From positions 62,001 through 126,000 of the forward strand of contig JALNZF010000001.1 in the NCBI GenBank assembly GCA_023229435.1: a stretch of 64,000 nucleotides of DNA, read 5' to 3'. The notes under the pieces are model-generated. The model saw nothing but the letters and a program-made list of their open reading frames with translations, did not search any database and was not told the origin of the DNA. Position numbers and translations under genes: made by a program. Below are positions 25,165 to 37,721 of the stretch, one piece after another. Each line of letters begins with the position of its first letter. Positions within the stretch are counted from its first letter, which is position 1. This DNA comes from Nitrospirota bacterium (GTDB taxonomy: Bacteria; Nitrospirota; UBA9217).

Positions 25165-27411
25165 ATGAATTATCTAAATGACCTTAACCCTCCCCAGCTC
25201 GAGGCGGTGCTGTATGGCGATGGGCCGCTGCTGATCCTCGCCGGCGCGGGGAGTGGAAAGACGCGGGTGATCACGTGCCGGATCGCGCATCTGATCCGGG
25301 AGCGGGGAGTTGATCCGGGAAATATCCTTGCGGTTACGTTCACGAACAAGGCCGCAAACGAAATGCGGGAGCGGCTTGAGCGGATGATCGACATGCCGCT
25401 CGGGCGCGGAATCGGGTACGGCGGACTCTGGATAAGCACGTTCCACTCATCCTGTGTCAGGATCCTGCGTCAGCACATCGACAGGCTCGGATACAAGCGG
25501 TCATTCGTAATCTACGATGAGACCGACCGTTCTTCGCTTATCAAGGCCTGCATGTCGGACCTGCGGATCGATACGGAACAGTATCAGCCCCGGGCGATCG
25601 GGGCCCGCATCAGCGCTCTCAAGAACAATCTTACGGATGCCGAGAAGTTCGGGAAGACGAGCGCTCATTTCGGTTTTGAGGAAGCCGTTTCCCGGACCTA
25701 CTCCCTGTATCAGGAAAAGCTCAGGGAATCAGACGGGCTTGATTTCGACGACCTGCTCATGCTTACCGTGAAACTTTTCGAACAGCATCAGGACGTGCTC
25801 GGCTACTATCAAGGACTGTTTCACCATATTCTGATAGATGAGTATCAGGATACGAACCACGCCCAGTACCGGTTCGTACGTCTTCTGACCATGCAACGAA
25901 AGAACCTCTGCGTGGTGGGGGACGACGACCAGAGCATCTACAAGTTCCGCGGCGCCGATATCGCGAATATCCTGAATTTCGAAAAGGATTATACCGCCGC
26001 GAAGGTCATCAAACTCGAACAGAATTACCGCTCCACCCAGAACATTCTTGGCGCGGCAGGCGCGGTGGTCGCGCGAAACCTCGGTAGAAAACCGAAGGAG
26101 CTCTGGACCAGGAAGCCGGGCGGCGATAAGATCCTCTGCTACAAGGCAATTGACGAGAAGGACGAGGCCCGTTTCATCTGCCGGACCATTCAGCGGGAGG
26201 TAGACGAAGGCAGGAGCCTGCGCCAGATCGCGGTGCTCTATCGCACGAATGCCCAGTCGCGCGCTCTCGAAGATGCGTTGCGCAACTGGGGGACGCCGTA
26301 CCGTATCTTCGGCGGCCTGCGGTTCTATGACCGCAAAGAGATCAAGGACATCATCGGTTATCTGCGGGTGCTGCAGAACCCCGCGGACATCGTCAGCCTG
26401 CGAAGGATCATCAATGTCCCCGCGCGAGGTATCGGCGATACCACGGTGGACAAACTGGAGCGCGCGGCAGCAGCAACCGGGGTGTCGCTGTATCAGACTG
26501 CCCGGGATGCGGAGGCAACCGATATCACACCGGCGGCGAAGAAAAAGCTCCGGGAGTTCATCGGCATGATGGACCGGATGCGCGATGATCTCGGAACGTT
26601 GACGATCACGGAGCTGGTCCGGAGAATAATCCTCGAAGCAGGATATGGCGCGGCGCTCGATCAGGAGAAGACCATTGAGTCCCGTATCAGGCTCGAGAAC
26701 CTGAATGAGCTCATGACCGCGACCGAGGACTTTCAGGAACAGAACCGCGATGCATCGTTACCCGCTTTTTTGGATCAGGTTGCGCTTATCACCGATGCGG
26801 AACAGCAAATCGCGTCTGATGGAAAGCGCGAAAACACGGATACCGTGACGCTGATGACCCTGCATAATGCAAAGGGCCTTGAGTTCGCGCTGGTGTTCAT
26901 GGCCGGCATGGAAGAGGGGTTGTTCCCTCATTCCCGATCAGCCGAGAGCGACGAAGAGCTTGAAGAAGAGCGCCGGTTGTGCTATGTAGGCATCACCCGG
27001 GCCAAGGAGCGTCTGGTCCTTACCCATGCTGTGGAGCGCAGACTTTACGGTTATCCGCAGGCCAATCTCGTTTCGCGCTTTGTCCGGGAGATCCCGGAAG
27101 AGGCGATTGAGTTCGTTGGGACGGAGCGGTCAATACCCTCTGCGATACGTCAGCGTACTCCATGGAGTTTTGATTCTTCCGGTACGGCCGGCAAGGAGAG
27201 CAGGGAGCTGCACATTGTGTCATCGCCGCCAAAGAAAGCGGGGTTCGCGGACCCTTATTACAAAGGCGCGGTGGTGCGACATGCCAAGTTCGGGCTCGGT
27301 ACGGTACAGCGTTCCGAGGGATTGGACGACGAACGGAAGATCAGCGTAAGCTTTCCCGGGTATGGAGTAAAGACACTGTCGGTGAAGTTCGCGAACTTGG
27401 AAGTAGTATAA
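25165..27411 (+). CDS. pcrA: UvrD/PcrA-type SF1A DNA helicase
   Basis: A 748-residue helicase with motif I AGAGSGKT (26-33), AVTFTNKAANEMRERL (Ia), DEYQDTN (II), VGDDDQSIYKFRGAD (III), NYRST (IV) and LMTLHNAKGLEF plus YVGITRAKERLVLTH (V/VI). The C-terminal tail (VVRHAKFGLGTVQRSEG) is the PcrA-type Tudor-like domain that binds RNA polymerase. It acts in nucleotide excision repair and replication restart. PcrA versus UvrD naming is uncertain. Confidence 0.93.
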   Translation: MNYLNDLNPPQLEAVLYGDGPLLILAGAGSGKTRVITCRIAHLIRERGVDPGNILAVTFTNKAANEMRERLERMIDMPLGRGIGYGGLWISTFHSSCVRILRQHIDRLGYKRSFVIYDETDRSSLIKACMSDLRIDTEQYQPRAIGARISALKNNLTDAEKFGKTSAHFGFEEAVSRTYSLYQEKLRESDGLDFDDLLMLTVKLFEQHQDVLGYYQGLFHHILIDEYQDTNHAQYRFVRLLTMQRKNLCVVGDDDQSIYKFRGADIANILNFEKDYTAAKVIKLEQNYRSTQNILGAAGAVVARNLGRKPKELWTRKPGGDKILCYKAIDEKDEARFICRTIQREVDEGRSLRQIAVLYRTNAQSRALEDALRNWGTPYRIFGGLRFYDRKEIKDIIGYLRVLQNPADIVSLRRIINVPARGIGDTTVDKLERAAAATGVSLYQTARDAEATDITPAAKKKLREFIGMMDRMRDDLGTLTITELVRRIILEAGYGAALDQEKTIESRIRLENLNELMTATEDFQEQNRDASLPAFLDQVALITDAEQQIASDGKRENTDTVTLMTLHNAKGLEFALVFMAGMEEGLFPHSRSAESDEELEEERRLCYVGITRAKERLVLTHAVERRLYGYPQANLVSRFVREIPEEAIEFVGTERSIPSAIRQRTPWSFDSSGTAGKESRELHIVSSPPKKAGFADPYYKGAVVRHAKFGLGTVQRSEGLDDERKISVSFPGYGVKTLSVKFANLEVV

Positions 27412-27417
27412 GTCTTT

Positions 27418-27523
27418 CACCACAAAGACACGAAGGCACAAAGAACGGCGAGAATGCGTCAGGTAAATGTCATCGGACATTCATACGAAGAACTTCTTGG
27501 TGTCTTGGTGCCTTAGTGGTGAA
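27418..27523. repeat. CACCACAAAGACACGAAGG intergenic hairpin repeat
   Basis: CACCACAAAGACACGAAGGC pairs with TTCTTGGTGTCTTGGTGCCT followed by TAGTGGTG. One of a loose family of long intergenic hairpins (also 31259, 54103, 56717). It lies between pcrA and gatC. Confidence 0.6.
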
Positions 27524-27541
27524 TTCTTTTAGGAGTCATTT

Positions 27542-27829
27542 ATGAAGATCACGAAACAGGAAGTTGAACACGTGGCGAAGCTTGCCCGGCTGGAGCTATC
27601 GGAGCAGGAAAAAGAGAAACTCACTGATCAGCTTTCGAATATCCTTACCTATGTCGAGAAACTGAACGAGCTTGATACCACGGGTGTTGAACCCACGTCC
27701 CATGTCCTTGATATCAACAATGTCATGCGCGACGATGTAGCGGGAGAGAGCTTGACTCAGGAGAGGGCGCTGGCCAATGCCCCGGAAAAGGCCGCGGGGC
27801 ATTTCAAGGTGCCTAAAATTATTGAATAA
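27542..27829 (+). CDS. gatC: Asp-tRNA(Asn)/Glu-tRNA(Gln) amidotransferase subunit C
   Basis: A 95-residue protein with the typical start MKITKQEVEHVAKLARLELS, the segment LSNILTYVEKLNELDTTGVEPT and the ending FKVPKIIE. GatC wraps around GatA and stabilises the GatCAB complex, which amidates mischarged tRNAs. gatA and gatB follow after an intervening panD gene. AGGAG lies 8 bases upstream of the start. Confidence 0.95.
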   Translation: MKITKQEVEHVAKLARLELSEQEKEKLTDQLSNILTYVEKLNELDTTGVEPTSHVLDINNVMRDDVAGESLTQERALANAPEKAAGHFKVPKIIE

Positions 27830-27830
27830 G

Positions 27831-27861
27831 TTCGGAATGCGGAGTTCGGAGTGCGGAGTGA
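27831..27861. repeat. TTCGGAATGCGGAGTTCGGA dispersed repeat
   Basis: Four GCGGAGT-like words between gatC and panD; same family as 25066. Confidence 0.65.
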
Positions 27862-27909
27862 AATGCTTTTCCTAAACCCTGAACCCTGAACCAGATTCAA
27901 AGGAGACCC

Positions 27910-28287
27910 ATGTTCAGATTAATGCTTCGTTCAAAGATACACCGCGCGACCGTGACGGACGCGAACCTTGAGTACGAAGGCAGCCTGACCGTCGACCCCG
28001 TTCTTCTCGAGGCCGCCGATATGCTTCCCTACGAGCAGGTGCGGGTTTCGAACCTCAATAATGGAGAACGGTTCGAGACGTATCTCATCCCGGGCAAGCG
28101 CGGGTCCGGAGATATGTGTCTGAACGGGCCCACGGCACGGAAGGGCGCGAAAGGAGACAAGATCATCGTCTTCTGCTACGAATATTACAATGAGCAGGAG
28201 CTCAAGGCCTTCAAACCGAATATTGTGTCGGTGGATGGACGGAACAGCATTGTTTCCGTCGGCCACACCATTAAGGTCAAGGAGTAG
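27910..28287 (+). CDS. panD: Aspartate 1-decarboxylase PanD
   Basis: A 125-residue proenzyme with KIHRATVTDANLEYEGS, where cleavage between Gly24 and Ser25 creates the pyruvoyl group; Tyr22 and the later NGPTARKG match the active site. It makes beta-alanine for pantothenate and coenzyme A. It sits inside the gatCAB genes, 2 bases before gatA, an unusual placement. AAAGGAG lies upstream. Confidence 0.95.
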   Translation: MFRLMLRSKIHRATVTDANLEYEGSLTVDPVLLEAADMLPYEQVRVSNLNNGERFETYLIPGKRGSGDMCLNGPTARKGAKGDKIIVFCYEYYNEQELKAFKPNIVSVDGRNSIVSVGHTIKVKE

Positions 28288-28289
28288 GC

Positions 28290-29750
28290 ATGGAGTTATA
28301 CGATCTCACTATTCACAAACTGCAGGACATGCTGAAGAAGAACGAGACCACTGCCAGGGCCGTTACCGAGTCCGTGCTGGGCAGGATACAGTCCGTTGAC
28401 GACAAGGTCAAAGCGTACATCACGGTGACCGGACGCGATCAGGCGCTGGCAGAGGCCGCTGAGGCAGATAAGCGAAGAAAGACAGGCAATGCCGCAACGC
28501 TTCTCGGAATTCCCCTGGCGATCAAAGACAACATGTGCACCGAGGGCATCAGGACCACGTGCGCTTCGAAAATTCTTGCCAACTTCATACCACCCTACGA
28601 CGCGACGGTGGTCCGCAAGCTGAAGCAGGCCGGTTCCGTGATCTGCGGCAAGCCGAACATGGATGAATTCGCGATGGGGTCTTCGACCGAGAACTCGGGA
28701 TTCTTCATTACCCGGAATCCCTGGGACCTCGAACGGATTCCCGGCGGCTCGAGCGGCGGATCAGCCGCCGCCGTGGCGGCGGGCGAGTGTATAGCGGCGC
28801 TCGGTTCGGACACGGGGGGCTCCATCCGTCAGCCGGCCGCGTGCTGTGGTGTCGTCGGGCTCAAACCGACCTACGGGAGGGTCTCCCGGTACGGCCTCGT
28901 GGCATTTGCGTCATCGCTCGACCAGATCGGCCCGATCACCAAGGACGTGACGGATGCGGCGATCCTCATGAACGTCATCGCCGGCCATGATCCCCGGGAT
29001 TCCACCTCCGCGAACATCGCGGTGCCGGATTTTACCTCCGCGCTCAAAAAGGAAGTCAAGGGCATGAAGATCGGCATCCCCAGGGAATATTTCATCGAGG
29101 GCATGGACCCTGATGTGGACAAGGCAGTCCGGGATGCGGTCAAGACATTGGAGGGACTCGGCGCGACGGTCAGGGAAGTCACGCTTCCGCACACTGCGTA
29201 TGCCGTGGCGACCTATTATATCCTTGCAACATCAGAGGCAAGCTCAAACCTCGCGCGCTACGACGGTGTGAAGTACGGGGTCCGCGCTGAAGGCGCAAAG
29301 GACCTCCTCGATATGTACATGAAGTCGCGCAGTCAGGGATTCGGACCGGAGGTCAAGCGCAGGATCATGCTGGGCACCTACGCGCTTTCAGCGGGCTATT
29401 ACGACGCCTACTATAAAAAAGGCCAGCAGGTGCGGACGCTCATCAAACGCGATTTCGATGAGGCGTTCAAGTCCGTGGACATCATTGCCACGCCCACAGC
29501 GCCGACCGCGGCGTTCAAGATCGGTGAAAAATCGGCCGATCCGCTCCAGATGTATTTGTCGGACATCTTCACGATCAGCGTGAACCTGGCCGGCATCCCG
29601 GGGATCTCGATACCCTGCGGGTTCACGAAGAACGATCTTCCCATCGGGCTCCAACTGCTCGGGAGGCATTTTGATGAAGAATCCGTGCTGCATGCGTCAT
29701 TCGCGTATGAACAAGCGACGGATTGGCATAAGAAGCGCGCTGCGCTTTAG
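28290..29750 (+). CDS. gatA: Asp/Glu-tRNA amidotransferase subunit A
   Basis: A 486-residue amidase-signature enzyme. The catalytic triad is visible: Lys79 in IPLAIKDN, a cis-Ser in GGSSGGSAAAVAAG, and Ser178 in GSDTGGSIRQPA. GatA releases ammonia from glutamine and channels it to GatB. Expected length. Only 2 bases separate it from panD, so the two are co-translated. Confidence 0.96.
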   Translation: MELYDLTIHKLQDMLKKNETTARAVTESVLGRIQSVDDKVKAYITVTGRDQALAEAAEADKRRKTGNAATLLGIPLAIKDNMCTEGIRTTCASKILANFIPPYDATVVRKLKQAGSVICGKPNMDEFAMGSSTENSGFFITRNPWDLERIPGGSSGGSAAAVAAGECIAALGSDTGGSIRQPAACCGVVGLKPTYGRVSRYGLVAFASSLDQIGPITKDVTDAAILMNVIAGHDPRDSTSANIAVPDFTSALKKEVKGMKIGIPREYFIEGMDPDVDKAVRDAVKTLEGLGATVREVTLPHTAYAVATYYILATSEASSNLARYDGVKYGVRAEGAKDLLDMYMKSRSQGFGPEVKRRIMLGTYALSAGYYDAYYKKGQQVRTLIKRDFDEAFKSVDIIATPTAPTAAFKIGEKSADPLQMYLSDIFTISVNLAGIPGISIPCGFTKNDLPIGLQLLGRHFDEESVLHASFAYEQATDWHKKRAAL

Positions 29751-29781
29751 TTCGGAGTACGGAGTTCAGAGTTCGGAGTAA
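29750..29781. repeat. TTCGGAGTACGGAGTTCAGA dispersed repeat
   Basis: Four CGGAGT-like words between gatA and gatB; same family as 25066. Confidence 0.65.
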
Positions 29782-29804
29782 CAGCAACGGCGAGGGAGAG
29801 ATCC

Positions 29805-31235
<1,431 letters not shown>

Positions 31236-31258
31236 AGAAGGATGATCTCGAAAAAAAG

Positions 31259-31349
31259 CAAATTTTCACACGGAGGCACGGAGATCACGAAGAAAATCCC
31301 ATGAATAACGAAGTTTTATTCTCTTTGTGACTTCGTGGCTTTGTGTGAG
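31259..31349. repeat. CACGGAGGCACGGAG / GTGGCTTTGTGTGAG hairpin repeat
   Basis: Long imperfect inverted repeat between gatB and the PpiD-like gene, of the same type as 27418 and 56717. Confidence 0.5.
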
Positions 31350-31414
31350 ACAGGACTTTCTATGTAATTATCAAGGATAAGGTTCAAAATAAATATACTA
31401 CAGGGGGACTTGAA

Positions 31415-32107
31415 ATGCTTCAATCAATTCACAAACACATGAGCTGGATAATGTGGGCCATCGTGGTACTGATCACCGTGACTTTTCTGTTCTTCGGGAT
31501 CTATCCGTCCGATATCGGCGGCAGGTCGGTGGCAAAGGTCGGCGGGGACGTGATTACTGCCGATGAGTACAACAGGGTATATCGGACCATGTACGATAAT
31601 TATAAGCAGCTGCTTAAGGACCAGTTCAACGAGTCCTTTGCCAAAACCCTGAAATCACAAGCCTTGCAGGAACTGGTCGTGGGAAAACTGCTTGTTCAGG
31701 AGGCTGAACGTATTGGCCTGCGCATCAGCGATGAAGAGCTTCAGGCCGTGATCTTGAAAACGCCTTCTTTTGCCAGGGACGGCAAGTTCGACAAAGTAAC
31801 CTATGAGCGCATCCTGGATCAGATCAATATGAAACCGGCGGCATTTGAGGCCAGCCAGCGGGAGTTTTTGCTCAGGCAGAAGCTGGAGCAGATTGTGAGA
31901 GACAGTGTCGTGGTAACTGATGCCGAACTGGCGGCTTCCTACCGGATAAAGAATCCCAATGCAAAGCCCGGTGAGTTCGAGAAGAACAGAGAAACGTTCA
32001 AAATGACGGTCCTCGCGGAAAAGCAAAGAGACGCCATGAGTGCGTATCTCAGCGGAATCCAGAGCAGGACGGAGATCAAGATCGACGACAAGGCACTGTC
32101 AATGTAA
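31415..32107 (+). CDS. PpiD/SurA N-terminal-like periplasmic chaperone lacking the PPIase domain
   Basis: A 230-residue protein: short cytosolic start, transmembrane helix (MSWIMWAIVVLITVTFLFFG), then a SurA/PpiD-type chaperone region (VAKVGGDVITADEYNRVYRT ... KTLKSQALQELVVGKLLV ... FKMTVLAEKQRDAMSAYLSG). Full-length PpiD has a parvulin domain between these parts; here the chain goes directly from helix to helix, so only chaperone function is likely. It is anchored in the inner membrane facing the periplasm. AGGGGG lies upstream of the ATG. Confidence 0.8.
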   Translation: MLQSIHKHMSWIMWAIVVLITVTFLFFGIYPSDIGGRSVAKVGGDVITADEYNRVYRTMYDNYKQLLKDQFNESFAKTLKSQALQELVVGKLLVQEAERIGLRISDEELQAVILKTPSFARDGKFDKVTYERILDQINMKPAAFEASQREFLLRQKLEQIVRDSVVVTDAELAASYRIKNPNAKPGEFEKNRETFKMTVLAEKQRDAMSAYLSGIQSRTEIKIDDKALSM

Positions 32108-32197
32108 CGGGATGCATTTGAGGGGATCGGAGGGTTGGATGGGTGGAGGGTTATCAAGCCTTCTTCAGGTCCAACCCTTCAAACATCCGTTTTACGT

Positions 32198-32926
32198 TCA
32201 GAGGTTCGAATTCCATTCCAGGTCGCCTGTCAATTCCCATTGAATGAAATTTCTGATCTTCAGCAGCGTGCCTTCCGGGACGTCGACAAAACGGAGACCC
32301 ATGCCCGGTTCGCACTCGAACTGGGTGCCGAGCGGCAAGGTCCGGACCACTTCCGCCGACAGAGTTATTGTTTCGGTATCATGGGGGAGCGTAAACCTGA
32401 TGTGAATGAACGTACCTTCCGGCAACGGTTGAAGGGTCCGAAGATACAAGCCGCTTTCCGACATGTTCACACTGGCCAGCACATTTTCCGGTGTTCCTTC
32501 CTCTATTTCCACGTGCACGCGCATTTTGACGGTGATGCGCGGAGTGTTCCTCGGCTGTCCGCTGAGACGCGCCAGCACTCCGTACATGATTGCCAGGTCC
32601 AGCGGTTTCGTCAGCACAGCCGTGCATCCAAGGTCCAGCAGCTTCTGGTTCTTTCCGGTAAAATCATCGGTTATAAAAACGACCAGCGGCAGTTCTTTGA
32701 GCGTGGGGTCCGTCCTGAGCAGGGTGATGGCGGTAAAGAGATCGGGCTCTGCCAGGTCACCGTCAAATAACACGAGAGCGAATGAATCCTTCCGGGCAAG
32801 TCGGATCGCCTCATCCGTGGTCGTGGCAAGAACGGGGGTGAACCAGATACGGTTCATGAGAACGCCCAGATACATCTGACCCGCCGCAGTATGGCAGATT
32901 ATGAGGACCTGTTTTTTAGCTGACAT
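32198..32926 (-). CDS. Atypical receiver-like domain fused to PilZ domain
   Basis: A 242-residue protein; the ATG at 32926 (MSAKKQVLIICHTAAG) follows AAGGGAG. Residues 1-120 have the receiver fold, with a possible phospho-site in ALVLFDGDL and a conserved Lys in VLTKPLD. The acidic pair expected after the first strand is replaced by C-H-T, so normal phosphorylation is doubtful. Residues 125-242 form a PilZ-like domain (LASVNMSESGLYLRTL, GMGLRFVDV), the c-di-GMP-binding type, though the RxxxR motif is only partly matched (RITVKMR). Probably links second-messenger level to a cell-surface output. Confidence 0.75.
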   Translation of the reverse strand: MSAKKQVLIICHTAAGQMYLGVLMNRIWFTPVLATTTDEAIRLARKDSFALVLFDGDLAEPDLFTAITLLRTDPTLKELPLVVFITDDFTGKNQKLLDLGCTAVLTKPLDLAIMYGVLARLSGQPRNTPRITVKMRVHVEIEEGTPENVLASVNMSESGLYLRTLQPLPEGTFIHIRFTLPHDTETITLSAEVVRTLPLGTQFECEPGMGLRFVDVPEGTLLKIRNFIQWELTGDLEWNSNL

Positions 32927-32988
32927 GAACAACTCCCTTCAGCACATGGAGACCTTAATTCAAATTAAAGCATGGATGGGCTCCGATG

Positions 32989-34389
32989 TCAACATTTCAG
33001 TTCGGCAAACTCCGATAAAAGCAGGATAAGACTGCGGCAGCCCTTTTCCCAATCAGAGATCAGCATGCTTTCGTCTTCCGAATGGGCCGCGGAGTAGGGA
33101 TCACCGACGCCGAAGAGCAGGGCGGGCGCCCCGCCGAGGGCGTCGGTGATGGTCTGGACGAACGGGATCGATCCGCCGGCGCCCACCACCGCGGGTTTTT
33201 CGCCATAGCCCTTTTCGAGGGCCATCCGCGCGGCACTAAATGCGGGACCGCCCGTATCGGTTTTCCACCATCGGGAGGGCGTCTCGGGCTCGATCGTTAC
33301 CTGTACCCCCCAGGGGGCCTGTTTCAGCAGATGCTCCGTGAGAAGTCCGAGCGTTTCCTCAGGGTCCATGTCGGGGACCGTGCGGATGCCGACACGCGCC
33401 CAGGCAGAGTCGTTGATGATGTTGGCGGCCTGTTTGCGGCTGCTCGCCTCGATCGCATTGACGGCGATGGACGGCTGATGCCACATTTTACCGTAGAGCG
33501 GTCCTTCGCCGCCGATGATCTTCACTCGTTCAAGGAGTCTCGACTGTTTCCGGTAGGTGGATTCCGAAAAGGGAAGGTTCTTCAGGTCTGTCTGCTCTTG
33601 CGGCGTCCGGGCACGCACCTTGTCCATGATTCCGGGAATGGCGGGTTTTCCCTGATCGTCCACGAGAGACGCAAGCATTTTTGCAAGGGCGAGCACCGGA
33701 TCGGGCAGCGGGCCGCCCCAGGTGCCTGAATGGACGCTTGCCGCAAGCGAACGTACCTCCACGTTCACGGTCACGATGCCCCTGAGCGACGCGGTGAGCG
33801 ACGGGATGCCGCTGTCGAAATTCTCGCTGTCGGCGATCACGACCACGTCAGCGGACAAAAGCCCCCGGTGTTGCTCAAGCAGCGTGTTCAGGTTCGTTGA
33901 CCCCACCTCTTCTTCGCCTTCGATCAGGACCTTGACGTTGACCGGCAGACTCTTGATCGAGGCAAGATACGAAGCGATCGCCGCGGAATACATCACAACG
34001 CCTCCCTTGTCATCGGATGTCCCTCTGCCGTAAAGCCGGCCTTTGCGCTCGGATGGTTCGAAGGGCGGAGTGGTCCAGAGGTCTTCGCGGCCAGTAGGCT
34101 GGACATCGTAGTGAGCGTACAGCAGGACGGTGGGCTTGCCCGTCGCGCCGGACCATTGGCCGAAAACGGCGGGATAGCCTGCACCCATCTCCAGGATGCG
34201 CACATCAGCCAGGCCACTTTTTGTCAGGAGTGCTGCGACGGCCCCTGCGCACTGTTTCACCGGGGCCGGGTCAAATCCGGGGAAACTGATGCTTGGTATG
34301 CGGACGAGTTCTTTGAGGGCGTTCAGGTGTTCGGCTTTATGCGTGGTGAAATGATCGAGCGCGGGTTGAGTCGCGTTAAGGCTGGTCAT
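32989..34389 (-). CDS. M20-family dipeptidase/carboxypeptidase
   Basis: A 466-residue metallopeptidase with the M20 zinc-site motifs LLYAHYDVQP, GRGTSDDKGG, IEGEEEVGS, VIADSENF and a C-terminal DPYSAAHSEDESM with the last metal-binding His. The inserted lid/dimerisation domain lies about 200-330. It resembles the dipeptidase group (beta-Ala-dipeptidase/CNDP type) that hydrolyses small peptides in the cytoplasm. No signal peptide. GGGAG lies upstream of the start. It appears to be a single-gene unit. Confidence 0.88.
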   Translation of the reverse strand: MTSLNATQPALDHFTTHKAEHLNALKELVRIPSISFPGFDPAPVKQCAGAVAALLTKSGLADVRILEMGAGYPAVFGQWSGATGKPTVLLYAHYDVQPTGREDLWTTPPFEPSERKGRLYGRGTSDDKGGVVMYSAAIASYLASIKSLPVNVKVLIEGEEEVGSTNLNTLLEQHRGLLSADVVVIADSENFDSGIPSLTASLRGIVTVNVEVRSLAASVHSGTWGGPLPDPVLALAKMLASLVDDQGKPAIPGIMDKVRARTPQEQTDLKNLPFSESTYRKQSRLLERVKIIGGEGPLYGKMWHQPSIAVNAIEASSRKQAANIINDSAWARVGIRTVPDMDPEETLGLLTEHLLKQAPWGVQVTIEPETPSRWWKTDTGGPAFSAARMALEKGYGEKPAVVGAGGSIPFVQTITDALGGAPALLFGVGDPYSAAHSEDESMLISDWEKGCRSLILLLSEFAELKC

Positions 34390-34719
34390 GGTCGGCTCCC
34401 GAATGTATCCAGGTAAACGTAAACAAACCCGATTCTACTCGAATTCCCCGGTAAAAGCAATTATGATGGAAATTCGCAGAGAAAATCCTTATAAATATAC
34501 CGTTTTGGCGCTCCTTTCCCATACCTGTTGATAATTATGATACAATAATAGAAAAAAATATTATGCGACTGTTACAGGGCTAACTCCTTTAGATTTATCG
34601 GGCAAATTTCTGGGGCTATAAGCTATCTACTGAACATCCTGTAACGTCAGAATAAAATTAACCTTAATTTATGGATATTTCTTGAAAACGTTGAAAGCAC
34701 AAGAATTGTTAACAAAGAC
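34390..34719. other. Intergenic region upstream of the histidine kinase
   Basis: An AT-rich divergent gap of about 445 bases to the kinase gene; besides the palindrome at 34720 I see no gene or clear promoter. Confidence 0.4.
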
Positions 34720-34747
34720 TGGATTCCCGCGTTCGCGGGAATGACGA
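34720..34747. repeat. TGGATTCCCGCGTTCGCGGG palindrome
   Basis: ATTCCCGCG-TT-CGCGGGAAT, a perfect 9-base stem followed by GACGA. This matches a palindrome type widely scattered in proteobacterial genomes. Single copy in the window. Confidence 0.7.
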
Positions 34748-34834
34748 AAAAACGAGCAGTTAGAATTGTCATCCCCCGGACTTAAGGCAATCAAACCCGA
34801 AGCTGTCATAATGATCCGGTAAAGCGAGGGAACC

Positions 34835-37511
<2,677 letters not shown>

Positions 37512-37516
<5 letters not shown>

Positions 37517-37700
37517 AGAGGCCTTTGACGAGATACGGACAATAATGCCGGGTGTGAAGGTCATCATTGCCACCGGATACGCGCCCGACATCATTCGGCA
37601 GAAGGCGTCGCTCGAAGAAGGCGCCCACCTGATCTTTAAACCGCTGAATCCGGTGAAGCTTTTGAAGAAGGTAAGAAGTGTGCCGTATGGGGTGAAATAA
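37512..37700 (+). pseudogene. Remnant of the kinase's C-terminal receiver domain
   Basis: In a frame shifted from the kinase, 62 codons read GKEAFDEIRTIMPGVKVIIA, then TGYAPDI and HLIFKPLNPVKLLKKVR. This is the second half of a receiver domain: the GKEAFDEIR helix and the Lys in FKPLNP are present. The first half, with the acidic pocket and phospho-aspartate, is missing. The kinase ends with MVPQKDKR immediately before, which itself looks like the receiver's MPxKNGKEA stretch. Most likely an internal deletion of about 60-70 codons broke a hybrid kinase. Confidence 0.75.
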
Positions 37701-37721
37701 TAGATACCAGGAGGTGTTTTC

